A stretch of DNA of 64,000 nt from contig JADJMO010000013.1 in NCBI GenBank assembly GCA_016709545.1, positions 124,001-188,000 of the forward strand, read 5' to 3'. Of the stretch, positions 26,170-35,700 are shown in pieces (the first letter of the stretch is position 1; every line of letters begins with the position of its first letter). Under the pieces are notes generated by a model. It was not told the DNA's origin. It saw only the letters and a list, made by a program, of their open reading frames with translations, and ran no database searches. Made by a program: the position numbers and the translations under genes. The DNA comes from Myxococcales bacterium (lineage in GTDB: Bacteria > Myxococcota_A > Polyangia > Polyangiales > JADJMO01).

Positions 26170-27276
26170 ATGAACGAATCTACCATCTGGGTGGGCATGG
26201 ATGTTCACGCGAAGACGGTGGTCCTCGCGGAGCTCGTGGGTGAGAGTCGAGAGCCGCTGGTTCGCGAAGTCCCGAACGATCCGCGCAAGCTGCGCGAGAC
26301 GTTTGGGCGGTTGATGAAGAGGGGGCGGGTTCAGGCGTGTTACGAAGCCGGAGCCTGTGGGTTCGAGATCCAGCGGATGCTGGACGGGATGGGAGTTGCC
26401 TGCCAGGTGGTTGCGCCCTCGCTGATCCCGTCGAAGCCAGGTGACCGTGTGAAGACGGACCGTCGCGATGCGGTCAAGCTCGTGCGCCTGCTCAGGGCAG
26501 ATGAGCTGACAGCGATCGTCGTGCCGACCTCGGACCAGGAGGCGGCCCGCGATCTCGTCAGAGCTCGCGACGACCTCCGTAGAGCGCGCATCGCAGCCCG
26601 CCATCAGCTGAGCAAGTTCCTCCTTCGCCATGGCCGCCACTACACGGCTGGTGTCGCGTGGACGCAGAAGCACGGGAACTGGCTGAAGAGCCAGAAATTC
26701 GAACAATCCCTGCTGTGCGTGACCTTCGACCACTACCTCAGTCAGCTGGAGTACCTGGATCTCCGCATGGCCGCGCTCGACGCGGAGATCGCCAAGCTAG
26801 CCAAGTCCCCCCCCTTCGAAACACGTGTGGCCGCTCTGACGTGCCTACGTGGAGTCTCGACGCTCACCGCAATGATCCTGCTGACCGAGCTCGGGGACCT
26901 CCGCCGATTCAAGACGCCACGTCAGCTCATGTCGTACGTCGGAATCGTTCCGGGTGAACGCTCCAGCGGCGAGTCGGTACGACGTACAGGCATCACCAAG
27001 ACTGGCAACGCCCACGTACGCAGAGCGCTCGTCGAAGCCGCGTGGGGCTACCGAAGTGCGCGGACCACCCTAGGCACTCGTGCTGCCTCCTGCGTCCAGG
27101 CCCAACCAAGGGAGGTCGCATCCATCGCCGTCAAAGCGACGACTCGTCTCGCGCGCCGCTTCGGCAGGCTCAGCGCTCGAGGCAAGAAGCCCCAGGTCGT
27201 CGTCACGGCCATCGCGCGCGAGCTCTGTGGCTTCATTTGGGCCCTCGGAGTCGCCGAGTTGCCCAAAGCAGCCTGA
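26170..27276 (+). CDS. IS110-family (IS1111-group) DEDD transposase/recombinase
   Basis: 368 residues, full length. The RuvC-like N-terminal domain has the acidic tetrad D11 (GMDVHAKT), E59 (CYEAG), D97 and D100 (KTDRRDAVKL). A helical middle (residues ~115-210) leads to the C-terminal Transposase_20 domain: LTCLRGVSTLTAMILLTELG, then YVGIVPGERSSGES with the Ser that acts as nucleophile in this family, and KTGNAHVRRALVEAAW. IS110 enzymes move by a circular intermediate and are directed by an element-encoded guide RNA. No frameshift or truncation, so it may be active. The ATG follows CGGAGGAGCCGGCC. Confidence 0.96.
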   Translation: MNESTIWVGMDVHAKTVVLAELVGESREPLVREVPNDPRKLRETFGRLMKRGRVQACYEAGACGFEIQRMLDGMGVACQVVAPSLIPSKPGDRVKTDRRDAVKLVRLLRADELTAIVVPTSDQEAARDLVRARDDLRRARIAARHQLSKFLLRHGRHYTAGVAWTQKHGNWLKSQKFEQSLLCVTFDHYLSQLEYLDLRMAALDAEIAKLAKSPPFETRVAALTCLRGVSTLTAMILLTELGDLRRFKTPRQLMSYVGIVPGERSSGESVRRTGITKTGNAHVRRALVEAAWGYRSARTTLGTRAASCVQAQPREVASIAVKATTRLARRFGRLSARGKKPQVVVTAIARELCGFIWALGVAELPKAA

Positions 27277-27524
27277 CCAAGAGCTCGGTGTCGCGAGAGC
27301 AGCGGACGAGGGCCGACCGGAAGGAGAACCTCGCCAGTCTCTTGCGACAGGACACCCTGACTCGCGCACTCAGACCGAGGCAGCTCCCGACGGCTCACTT
27401 GTCATGCGGCTCTACTCTCGAGCAACCCGCGAATCCTAGAGTGACTCACCGTCGTCGATCGCCTCGTCCCCTGCTCCGCGACACCGAGCGAGACCAGAGA
27501 CAGAACGCGCCCCGTCACTTGACA
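27277..27524 (+). ncRNA. Putative guide (bridge/seek) RNA region of the IS1111-group element
   Basis: IS1111-group elements encode their guide RNA between the transposase stop and the right inverted repeat, and this ~250-bp gene-free stretch is in that place. Two segments repeat element-end sequence. ATCCTAGAGT at 27433-27442 is identical to 27534-27543, the last 10 bp of the predicted right end. CTCAGAC at 27369-27375 is identical to 26070-26076, the CT core plus the first 5 bp of the left end. Matches to ends are expected of donor-binding guides. I could not fold the RNA, so its exact limits and loops are unknown. Confidence 0.6.
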
Positions 27525-27536
27525 GGCCGTTTCATC
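27525..27536 (-). repeat. Right subterminal inverted repeat of the IS1111-group element
   Basis: GGCCGTTTCATC, a perfect inverted copy of the left repeat at 26079-26090. It is followed by 7 bp and then the CT that may be the shared core dinucleotide. Confidence 0.8.
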
Positions 27537-27556
27537 CTAGAGTCTGTGAATCTTTG

Positions 27557-27580
27557 TCGGCCGCCCATGGAGGCGGCCGA
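27557..27580 (-). terminator. Strong stem-loop downstream of the outer-membrane protein gene
   Basis: A perfect 9-bp inverted repeat, TCGGCCGCC and GGCGGCCGA, with a 6-base loop lies 24 bp beyond the stop of the minus-strand gene at 27604. No T run follows on the minus strand, so as a terminator it would be non-canonical. The insertion sequence ends only 14 bp away. Confidence 0.45.
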
Positions 27581-27603
27581 TGCTTCGCTCCACTTCGTTT
27601 CGC

Positions 27604-28608
27604 TCAGCGCAGGTCCCAGCGGATGCCGGCGCGGAAGCCGGCGGTCATGAACGTGCCCTGACGGCTGCTGTCGATCGAGGTGTTGCAGGTGTCGGTGGTG
27701 AGGCAGCTGCCCGAGTGGTTGAGGAACACGCCGCCGGTGGCGCGCAGCTCGAGGTCGAGCCGCACCTGCTCGTTGAGCGGGATGGCGAGGCCGATGCCGA
27801 GGCGCAGGACGTCGACGCCGGTGAGCGTGGCCGTGCCTACGAGGGCCGCCGCGTCGAGGGTCGGGAACTTGAGCCAGCGCCAACCGACGCCGATGTCGAG
27901 CAAGAGGCCGACCGCGCCGCGCGGGTTGGCGTTCGCGTTGAGGCCGATGCCGATCGCGTTGGTGACCGCGTCGCCCGAGGCGAGCTCGTTGGAGCTGCCG
28001 AGGCCCATGCGGCCGTGCTCCCAGAAGCCGTAGAGGGTCCAGGCGGGCGAGAAGTGGAAGCCGATGTCTCCCTCGAGCGACCAGCCGGTCTTGAGGTAGC
28101 GGCTCGCGGGGACCTTCTCGCCGTTGTCGTAGTAGGTCGTGCCGCTGTACGTGTTGCTGTTCTGCCCGATCAAGTTGCCGCTCGGGGAGAGCGTGCCGAG
28201 GCGGGCGCCGAAGTTCCACGCCGGGTAGAAGTAGCGGCGCGCCGCGGGCGGCGGCGGAGGCGCGTAGGGCGGCGGCGCGGCGGGCGCCGGCTGGTACACC
28301 GGTCCGGGCGCGGCAGGCGGGGGCGGCTGCACGGGGGGCGGCGCCGACGAGGGCGGCGCGCCGCCGATCACGATCTGGCCGCCGATGCCGATCTGTCCGA
28401 TCTCGGTCCACGCATACGCCTTGACCTGTCCACCCGGCAGCTTGAGCGTGACGTGGTCGTTCGGCACGACCTCCATCACGTCTCCGGTGAACGTCTGCCC
28501 GTTGCCGAGCGTGACGGTGCCCTGCTCGGCGAGCGCGCTGCCCGCGAAGAGCGTGAGGGCCCCGAAGAGCGAAACGGAGAGCGAACCAGCGAGGAGCGGC
28601 TTGCGCAT
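27604..28608 (-). CDS. Outer-membrane beta-barrel protein with proline-rich linker
   Basis: 334 residues. A signal peptide is cut after SALA (residue ~27). Residues 28-82 are a small beta domain (GTVTLGNGQTFTGDV, HVTLKLPGGQVKAYAW). Residues ~85-125 form a Pro/Ala-rich linker. The remainder alternates amphipathic strands with aromatic residues (YFYPAWNFGARLGTL, WSLEGDIGFHFSPAWTLYGFW, GVGWRWLKF) and ends FRAGIRWDLR, like small eight-stranded barrels. Two Cys (SCLTTDTC) lie in a predicted loop. No specific porin or adhesin family is recognised. The Pro linker could span the peptidoglycan or present the first domain. Confidence 0.78.
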   Translation of the reverse strand: MRKPLLAGSLSVSLFGALTLFAGSALAEQGTVTLGNGQTFTGDVMEVVPNDHVTLKLPGGQVKAYAWTEIGQIGIGGQIVIGGAPPSSAPPPVQPPPPAAPGPVYQPAPAAPPPYAPPPPPAARRYFYPAWNFGARLGTLSPSGNLIGQNSNTYSGTTYYDNGEKVPASRYLKTGWSLEGDIGFHFSPAWTLYGFWEHGRMGLGSSNELASGDAVTNAIGIGLNANANPRGAVGLLLDIGVGWRWLKFPTLDAAALVGTATLTGVDVLRLGIGLAIPLNEQVRLDLELRATGGVFLNHSGSCLTTDTCNTSIDSSRQGTFMTAGFRAGIRWDLR

Positions 28609-28699
28609 GGCCGGAGCGTGGCACTGCGGAACGGCGCTCGCCAGCCGAAAGAGACCCTTGTCGAGGGCCGCGACGTCGAACCGCCCCGACCCGGTTTAT

Positions 28700-30154
28700 T
28701 CAAAATACCGGCGACAACGCGAGCCACCCGTTCCAGAGCGCGTGCGTCAACGCGCTCGCGACCACGGCCATGGCTCCACCGCCCCCCAGCTCGAACACGA
28801 CGGCGAAGGCCAGACCGAGCCCGAAGTGCTGGTAGAACGCGGTCGGGAAGGCGAGCGCGTGCGCGACGCCGAACAGCAGCGCGCTGATGGCCATGGCCCA
28901 GCGGGCGCCAAATCGCCGCCGGGCGAGGCGCTGGACCGTGCCGCGGTACAGCATCTCCTCCGAGAGCGGGGCGGCGAGCACGGTGATGAAGAACGCGAGG
29001 GCGCTCGCCTGGGTGTCCTTGCGCGCGGTGGTCGTCTCCTTCGCGCTCTGCTCCTGGACCTTCTTGGCCTGTTGCCCCGCCTCGGGGCTCTGGCACTGCT
29101 TGGCTTCGACGTAGGTGCCGAACGCCGTGCGCGACGCGACGTCGCACACCACGGTGAAGCCGAAGCCCACGACGCCGGCGAGGATCAGCGCGCCGACGCT
29201 CGTGCGCACGCGCGAGAGCACCTCCTTGCGGAACGCGAGGAAGCCGAGGAACGCGCCGAGGCAGTAGAAGACGAACACGAACGCGCGCGTGGTGTCGGGC
29301 ACGCGCGCCTCGCCGAGCCAGCGCAGCAGGAACGGCAGGAGCACGCCGAGCCACGCGGCGGCGACCAGCGCGACGAGATCCTTGTCGCGCATGCGCAGGC
29401 CGGTGGGCGCGACGGCCGTCGACGGCGGCCGATCGAGCCCGAGGCGCTCGCGGAGCGACCGCGTGACGCGCCGCTCCGAGGGCCACAGCAGCAACGCGGC
29501 GACGAACCCCGAGAGCCCCATCAGCGACAACGCGAGGTGCCGCGGCGAGTGGAAGCAGCGGTCCGGGCGGCCCGCCTGGAACAGCCACCAGCTGCACGAC
29601 GCCGCGCCCGCCGCCAGCACCAGCGGCCGCAGGCGCCGCAGGCCGACCAGCACCACCAGCAGCGCGAGCAGCCCGAACGCGGCCTCGATCGCGACGGTTC
29701 CCCACCGCATCCCGACGGCGCGCTCGATCTTCTCGCGGCGGGTCTTGGCGAACTGCACGACGCGCGGATCGCTGTCGGTCTCCGCGGCGCGGAACGCCTC
29801 GGAGCCGAGCACCCGCTTGGCATCCGAGGCCACCTGCCCCGTCTCCTGGATCTCGTTCACGGCGAAGAACGCGAAGGCCACGGGGGCGCCGAGCGCGAGG
29901 GCCCGCAGGCGCATGCCGCGCTCGACGCGCTCGTCCGGCGAGATACGGAGCAGCGCGTCACGAACGCGCCCGGAGTTCTCGACCGCGTCGCCGAGCGACA
30001 TCCACGGGCCGAGGGGGCCGAGCGCGACAGGAAGCTCTTCGCTCCAGTCGGCCTCGCGGACGTCGGTGACCAGCTGGCCTTCCTCGACGTCGTCGAGCCG
30101 GACGTAGAGCCCGAGCCCCCCGGGCGCGACAGGTCGGGGGTCCGGTTCATCCAT
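28700..30154 (-). CDS. CPBP-family (CAAX/Rce1-like) intramembrane protease
   Basis: 484 residues with about eight hydrophobic helices, placing it in the inner membrane. The C-terminal third is a CPBP (ABI) domain with all three signature motifs: SEEMLYRG (glutamate pair and Arg), LFGVAHA (FxxxH) and LTHALWNG (HxxxN). These residues form the glutamate-dependent active site of Rce1-type proteases. The first ~150 residues form an unusual soluble and single-helix extension. CPBP proteases include the myxosortases that cut MYXO-CTERM tails, and two such substrates lie at 56-61 kb, but nothing in the sequence proves this role. It is divergent from the 30257 lipoprotein. Confidence 0.88.
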   Translation of the reverse strand: MDEPDPRPVAPGGLGLYVRLDDVEEGQLVTDVREADWSEELPVALGPLGPWMSLGDAVENSGRVRDALLRISPDERVERGMRLRALALGAPVAFAFFAVNEIQETGQVASDAKRVLGSEAFRAAETDSDPRVVQFAKTRREKIERAVGMRWGTVAIEAAFGLLALLVVLVGLRRLRPLVLAAGAASCSWWLFQAGRPDRCFHSPRHLALSLMGLSGFVAALLLWPSERRVTRSLRERLGLDRPPSTAVAPTGLRMRDKDLVALVAAAWLGVLLPFLLRWLGEARVPDTTRAFVFVFYCLGAFLGFLAFRKEVLSRVRTSVGALILAGVVGFGFTVVCDVASRTAFGTYVEAKQCQSPEAGQQAKKVQEQSAKETTTARKDTQASALAFFITVLAAPLSEEMLYRGTVQRLARRRFGARWAMAISALLFGVAHALAFPTAFYQHFGLGLAFAVVFELGGGGAMAVVASALTHALWNGWLALSPVF

Positions 30155-30256
30155 GGCCGGTCAGTGTCGACCCTGGCGGCCGTGCCGCGCAAGATCGGCA
30201 GCTCGATAGGGCGTGGGCTGCGCTAAGATTCCCGTCCCACCCCTGAGGTATCCGGC

Positions 30257-31336
30257 ATGCGCTTCTCCTTCTTCCGCTTCTGCTCGATCGCCACGCTCCT
30301 CTTTGCCGGCTCGGGCGGCTGTGGCAGCAACACAGCGACCCTCCCGACCACCGACACCGGCGGTGAGACCGCCACCGTGCCCGTGAACGCGGGTTGGTGC
30401 ACGGCCGCGGGCCTCCTCGGCTGCAACGGCTTCGACGTGTGTGGCGTGTGTGTCCCCGCCCCGAGCGGCGAGGCGGTCCGCACGGCCGACACCAAGGAAT
30501 ACAAGGGCACCGGGCCCGTCGACGTCTCCTGCTTCGAGACCGGCGCGGTCGCGCCCGCGGGCACGTCGCAGAAGGTGAAGATCAAGGGCTTCGTGAAGAT
30601 CTTCGCGAACGGCCCGGATTCCAAGAACGTCAAGATCGACGTCTACGAGGAGATCCTCGACGACAAGGGCCTCCCCACCGGCAAGATCGGCCCGACCCCG
30701 ATCGCCACGGGCTCCTCCGACGCCGCGTTCGGCACGCTGGAAGACAAGATCACGAAGAAGGGCGTCGAGACCATCCGCGTGCTCTACGGCTACGAGGTGG
30801 ACGGCGTCCCCACCGAGAAGCCCCTCGTCATCAAGACCAGCGGCAAGACGGCCCACGACGGCTGGTTCGAGCTCTACGACTACAACCAGGCCGTGCGCAA
30901 CGACGCGGTCAAGGCCGGCGTGTACGACGGCCTCAACGTCCGGGCGCTCGGCAACGACGACTACGCCTCGATCCTCAAGGCGGCTTACAGCCGGCCCCCC
31001 GAGGGTGGCCAGAGCGCCATCGCCGGCGAGGTGCACGACTGCGGAGACGTGCGTATCTCGAACGCCACCGTCGAGATCAGCCCCAAGTCCTCGCTCGGTC
31101 TGTTCTACCTCTCCGAGGTCGAGGACGATCCGCTCCCCAAGAGCTCGCTGAGCTCGACGGCGCGCCTCGGCCTGTACGCGGTCGGTGGGCTCACCCCCGG
31201 CATCTACTCGGTGTCGAGCCTCGCCAAGGTCGGCGGCGTCACCAAGACGCTCGGCAACTACCGCGTGCAGACCTTCCCCAACGCGGTGTCGGTCTACACC
31301 TTCCGCGGCCTGCGCCCGTGGCAGATCAAGAAATGA
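30257..31336 (+). CDS. Lipoprotein of unknown function (359 aa)
   Basis: A signal peptide ends in lipobox GSGGC (C22), followed by a Thr-rich linker. Cys at GWCTAAGLLGC and DVCGVCVP probably pair in the exported protein. The central region has two beta-rich domains: one around VKIKGFVKIFANG, and a C-terminal one (EVHDCGDVRISNATVEISP, GLYAVGGLTPGIYSVSSLAKVGG) that resembles a carboxypeptidase-regulatory-like domain with a predicted beta-sandwich. No catalytic residues stand out. It is followed 18 bp downstream by the TrmN6-like gene. Confidence 0.75.
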   Translation: MRFSFFRFCSIATLLFAGSGGCGSNTATLPTTDTGGETATVPVNAGWCTAAGLLGCNGFDVCGVCVPAPSGEAVRTADTKEYKGTGPVDVSCFETGAVAPAGTSQKVKIKGFVKIFANGPDSKNVKIDVYEEILDDKGLPTGKIGPTPIATGSSDAAFGTLEDKITKKGVETIRVLYGYEVDGVPTEKPLVIKTSGKTAHDGWFELYDYNQAVRNDAVKAGVYDGLNVRALGNDDYASILKAAYSRPPEGGQSAIAGEVHDCGDVRISNATVEISPKSSLGLFYLSEVEDDPLPKSSLSSTARLGLYAVGGLTPGIYSVSSLAKVGGVTKTLGNYRVQTFPNAVSVYTFRGLRPWQIKK

Positions 31337-31354
31337 CCGGCGGCGCGTAGTTCA

Positions 31355-32095
31355 GTGAGCGAGTTGCTGGGGGGGCGTCTGTCGCTCGCGCAGCCGTCGT
31401 CCGGCTACCGCGTGAACGTCGACGCGTTCTGGCTCGCGGCGTTCGCGGCGGCGGGCGGGCGGCCCGCGCGGCACGTCGTCGATCTCGGCGCGGGCATCGG
31501 CACCGTGGGCCTCACGCTGTTGCTCGCGGGCGCCGCGCGCGCGACCCTGGTCGAGGCCGACCCCGAGCTCGCGGCGCTCGGCTCGGAGAACGCGCGCTCG
31601 TTCGAAGCCCGCGCGACGGTCGTCGACCACGACGTGCGGGCGCGCGCCCCGAAGGCGCTGCTGGGCGTGGCCGATCTCGTCGTCTGCAACCCACCGTACG
31701 GCGTCACGGGTCGGTCGCGCCCCGCCGCGCTCCGCCACGCGCGCGCGCGGCAAGGCGAGCCCGGGCTGCTCTCCGCCTTCGCGCGCACCACCCGCGCGGT
31801 GCTCGGCCCGAGTGGACGCGCGTGCTTCGTCTACCCGCCGAGCGAGCTGTCGACGCTGCTCGCGGCGCTCGACTCCACGGGGCTGCCGGCCAAGCGCCTG
31901 CGCCTCGTGCACCCGCTGCCCGGGCGCGCGGCGAGCGTGGCGCTCGTGGAGGTGAAGCCGGCGCGACCCGGCGGCACCCGCGTGGAGGCGCCGTTCGTCG
32001 CGATGACCGAGCCCGGCCGCTGGTCCGAGGAGGCGAGCGCGATCCTCGGCGGCGCGATCACGTTCCGGGACACCACCAGCGCTCGACGTCGTTGA
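31355..32095 (+). CDS. tRNA1(Val) adenine-N6-methyltransferase-like (TrmN6/YfiC family)
   Basis: 246 residues from a GTG start. It opens with LAQPSSGYRVNVDAFWLAAF, the family's characteristic entry (in TrmN6: Q-x-x-x-G-x-R-x-x-x-D-x-x-x-L). SAM motif I is VVDLGAGIGTVGL, motif II VEADPELAALGSENAR, and the catalytic N6-adenine motif is VCNPPYG near residue 113. By family it would methylate A37 of a tRNA, or a related RNA adenine. No signal peptide. It converges with the lipoprotein at 32105 with a 9-bp gap. Confidence 0.85.
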   Translation: MSELLGGRLSLAQPSSGYRVNVDAFWLAAFAAAGGRPARHVVDLGAGIGTVGLTLLLAGAARATLVEADPELAALGSENARSFEARATVVDHDVRARAPKALLGVADLVVCNPPYGVTGRSRPAALRHARARQGEPGLLSAFARTTRAVLGPSGRACFVYPPSELSTLLAALDSTGLPAKRLRLVHPLPGRAASVALVEVKPARPGGTRVEAPFVAMTEPGRWSEEASAILGGAITFRDTTSARRR

Positions 32096-32104
32096 ACTCC
32101 GCGA

Positions 32105-32656
32105 TCAGCCCCCGATCAAGCAGGCCGAGGGCAGCGAGGCGGTGCTCGCGCCCTTCACCTTCTTGAGGGAGCTGTTGAGATCGTCGTTCCAGTTGTTGAC
32201 CGCGGCGTCGCACTCCTTGGCGGCCTTCTCGAGCTCTTCTTTCTTCGGCGCAGGCGGCGGCGCGGGCACGCCCGGCGGGAGCACGCTCGGCGCGGCGTTG
32301 ACGATGCCGGCCGCGGTGGCCGCGTTGTGGAGGGCCGTGCAGCACGCGCTCAGCTTGGCCTTGTCGGCCGCGCTGCCACCGCCGCCGCCACCCGCGTCCG
32401 TCGCGGGCTTCGCGGTGGGGAGGCCGATGGGCGGCTTGGCCGTGCCCGTGCCGCCCGTGGACTCGTCGGTCGGCGCACCGACCTCGGTCTTGTCCTCGGG
32501 CTCCTCTTCCTTCTTCTTCTTCTTCTTCTTCTCGGGCTTCTCGTCCTCCTCCGCGGCGGGGGTCGGCGGCGGCGGCTCTGGCTTGCTGCAAGCGAGCCAG
32601 GAGAGCGGTGTGCACACGAGGAGACCGAGGAGCAGGTTGCGTTGCGCCCTGAGCAT
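32105..32656 (-). CDS. Lipoprotein with charged low-complexity linker (183 aa)
   Basis: A signal peptide ends in lipobox SWLAC (C23). A long disordered linker has Pro, Glu and a run of seven Lys, then Gly/Thr/Pro (residues 24-95). A compact helical C-terminal domain carries a vicinal Cys pair (LSACCTAL), a Cys in AKECDAAVNNW and one near the end (SACLIGG), so two disulfides are likely. Function unknown. It lies 75 bp beyond the nrdJ stop on the same strand. Confidence 0.75.
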   Translation of the reverse strand: MLRAQRNLLLGLLVCTPLSWLACSKPEPPPPTPAAEEDEKPEKKKKKKKEEEPEDKTEVGAPTDESTGGTGTAKPPIGLPTAKPATDAGGGGGGSAADKAKLSACCTALHNAATAAGIVNAAPSVLPPGVPAPPPAPKKEELEKAAKECDAAVNNWNDDLNSSLKKVKGASTASLPSACLIGG

Positions 32657-32731
32657 CCTCGGGAGGATACACGAAAGCGCCGCGATCCGAGGATCGCGGC
32701 GCTCTCGATGGCCGAACTGGGACGCCAGGGA

Positions 32732-35700
32732 CTAGCTGCAGCCCATGCTGTTGCCGCAGTTCAGGCAGCGATAGCAGGCGCCGTTGCGCACGGTGATGTG
32801 GCCGCACACGTCGCAGAGCGGCGCGTCACCCATCATCTCCTCGAGCTGCGCGTCCATCGCGCCGGTCGTCGCCGTGTGCGTCGCCGCACCCGGCAGGCCA
32901 TACTCGGCCTCCTGCGACGCCTTGACGAGCGCCGTCTGCGGGTAGGCCTGGGCGACCTCCGCCGAGTACGGGCTCGGCGGCGCGAGCGAGAGCGACTCCG
33001 GCCCCGGGCCGTGGTCGTTCGGATCGGCGGTGCGCACCGGCACCGGCTTGACGTGGCAGAGGTCGTACCGCTGCAGGTACTCCACGCCGAGCACGCGGAA
33101 GATGTAGTCGACGATCGACGTCGCCATCTTGATGTTGGGGTGCCCCTCGACGTTGCCCTGGGGCTCGAAGCGCGTGAACGTGAACTGCTCGACGTAGGTC
33201 TCGAGCGGCACGCCGTGCTGGAGGCCCACGCTGACCGCCATGGCGAAGCAGTTCATCATCGAGCGGAAGGCGGCGCCTTCCTTGTGCATGTCGATGAAGA
33301 TCTCGCCGAGCTTGCCGTCGTCGTACTCGCCGGTGCGCAGGAAGATCTTGTGGCCGCCGACGCGCGCCTCCTGGGTGTAGCCGCGGCGCTTCTTGGGCAG
33401 CCGGACGCGCTCGCCGTAGAGGCGCAGCGCCGGCGCCGGAGTCGGTGAGGTGGAGGCCGCGACCATGTGCGGCGGCGCGATGGTGGTGCTCTTGTGGGTC
33501 TGCGAGGTGACCTGCACGACCGGGGTCGCCGTCTCCTCGCCCGCGCCGCCCGCCTCGTCGATGTCCTCGACCGGCGTGACGATGGACTTGGTCTCCTTCT
33601 TCTCGTCACCCGAGGAGAGCGGCTGCGAGGCCTTGCAGCCGTCGCGGTAGAGCGCGACGGCCTTCAGCCCGAGCTTCCAGCCCTGGTAGTAGATGTCGGC
33701 GACGTCTTCGACGGTGGCGTCGTGGGGGAGGTTGACGGTCTTGCTGATCGCGCCCGAGAGGAACGGCTGCGCGGCCGCCATCATCTTCACGTGGGACATC
33801 GGCGCGAGGAAGCGCGTGCCGTGCTTGCCGTTGCGGTTGGCCGTGTCGAACACCGCGAGGTGCTCGAGCTTGAGGTGCGGCGCGCCCTCGATCGTCATGC
33901 GACCGATGATGTGGTCGTTGGCGGCGTCGATCTGCTCGGCGGAGAAGCCGAGGTACGTGAGGAGATCGAAGCCGGGCTTGATGCGGCTCTCGGGGACGCC
34001 GAGGCGGGCGAAGGTGTCCTCGCCGAGCACCCAGGTGGCGAACACCGAGCGGAGGTCGAACGCGCCGACGAGCGCGTCCTCGACCTTGCGCAGCTCCTCG
34101 TCGGTGAGGCCGCGCTGCTTGAGCGACGCGCGGTTGATGTACGGCGCGCCGAGCAGGGTGTTGGTGCCGATGACGAAGGCGACGATCTCCTGGACCTGCG
34201 CCTCGTCGTAGCCGAGGTGGCGGAGGGCCGAGGGCACCGACTGGTTGACGATCTTGAAGTACCCGCCGCCGGCGAGCTTCTTGAACTTCACGAGCGCGAA
34301 GTCGGGCTCGATGCCGGTCGTGTCGCAGTCCATCAGGAGGCCGATGGTGCCGGTCGGCGCGAGCACGGTGGACTGCGCGTTGCGGTAGCCGTGCTGCTGG
34401 CCGTAGGCGACCGCCTCGTCCCAGTCCTTGGTGGCGCCCGCGAACAGGTAGTCGGGGCACGCGTCGCGATCGATGGCGTAGGCCGCGTCGCGGTGCATGT
34501 TCATGACCTTGAGCATGGGCTCGCGGTTCTTGGCGAAGCCGGCGAACGTGCCCTTCTTCTGCGCCATCTCGGCCGACACGCGGTAGGCGTGGCCGGTGAG
34601 CATCGCGGTGAGCGCCCCACACCACGCGCGGCCCTCGGTGCTGTCGTAGGGGATGCCCTGCACCATGAGCAGCGTGCCGAGGTTCGCGTAGCCGAGGCCG
34701 AGCGGGCGGTAGTCGTGGCTGTTCTTGGCGATGTTGCGCGTGGGGTACGCCGAGAAGTCGACCAGGATCTCCTGCGCCACGAAGAACACGCGGATCGCGT
34801 GGCGGTAGGCGTCGACGTCGAACTTGCCGTCCTCGCGGAGGAACTTGGTGAGGTTCAGCGACGACAGGTTGCAGGCCGTGTCGTCGAGGAACATGTACTC
34901 GCTGCAGGGGTTGCTCGCGCGGATCGGCGAGGTGTTGCTGCAGGTGTGCCACTTGTTGATGGTGGTGTCGTACTGCACGCCCGGATCGGCGCAGCCCCAC
35001 GCGCTCTCGGCGAGCTTGCGCCACACGTCGCGGGCGCCGTAGGCCGGGCCCGGCTCGCCGGTGGTGCGGAAGCGGGTGGTCCAGGTGCCGCCGGCGTCGA
35101 CCGCGCGCATGAACTCGTCCGTCACGCGGACGCTGTTGTTGGAGTTCTGGCCGCTGACCGTGTGGTAGGCGTCGCCGTTGAAGTCGGAGGCGTAGCCCTG
35201 CGCGATGAGCGCCTGCGCCTTCTTCTCCTCGCGGACCTTCCACTCGATGAAGTCCATGATCTCGGGGTGGTCCATGTCGAGGCAGACCATCTTGGCCGCC
35301 CGACGCGTGGTGCCGCCGCTCTTGGTGGCGCCGGCCGCGCGGTCGAGGACCTCGAGGAACGACATGAGGCCGCTCGAGGTGCCGCCGCCCGACAGCTTCT
35401 CCTGCTTGCCGCGGAGGGCGCTGAAGTTGCTGCCCGTGCCCGAGCCGTACTTGAAGAGGCGCGCCTCGCTCTTGACGAGGTCGTAGATCGACATGAGGTC
35501 GTCGGAGACGCTCTGGATGAAGCACGCCGAGCACTGCGGGCGCTCGTAGGCGTTCTGGGTCTCGAAGACGTCCTGCGTCTCCTCGTTCCAGGCCCAGTTC
35601 CCGCCGCTGCCGGCGATCTGGTAGCGGTGGAACAGCCCGCAGTTGAACCACACCGGCGAGTTGAACGCGCCGATCTGGTGCACGAGCATGTACGAGAGCT

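Larger units (their letters stand above)
26072..27543 (+). mobile_element. IS110-family insertion sequence, IS1111 group
   Basis: A 1472-bp element with one DEDD transposase gene, a short 5' non-coding end (~98 bp) and a longer 3' non-coding end (~267 bp). Perfect 12-bp inverted repeats (GATGAAACGGCC) lie at 26079-26090 and 27525-27536. The dinucleotide CT occurs at 26070-26071 and 27544-27545; taking it as the duplicated core leaves exactly 7 bp outside each inverted repeat. Subterminal repeats and a long 3' non-coding end are marks of the IS1111 group. It sits between two minus-strand genes and interrupts neither. The exact ends are inferred from symmetry. Confidence 0.8.
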
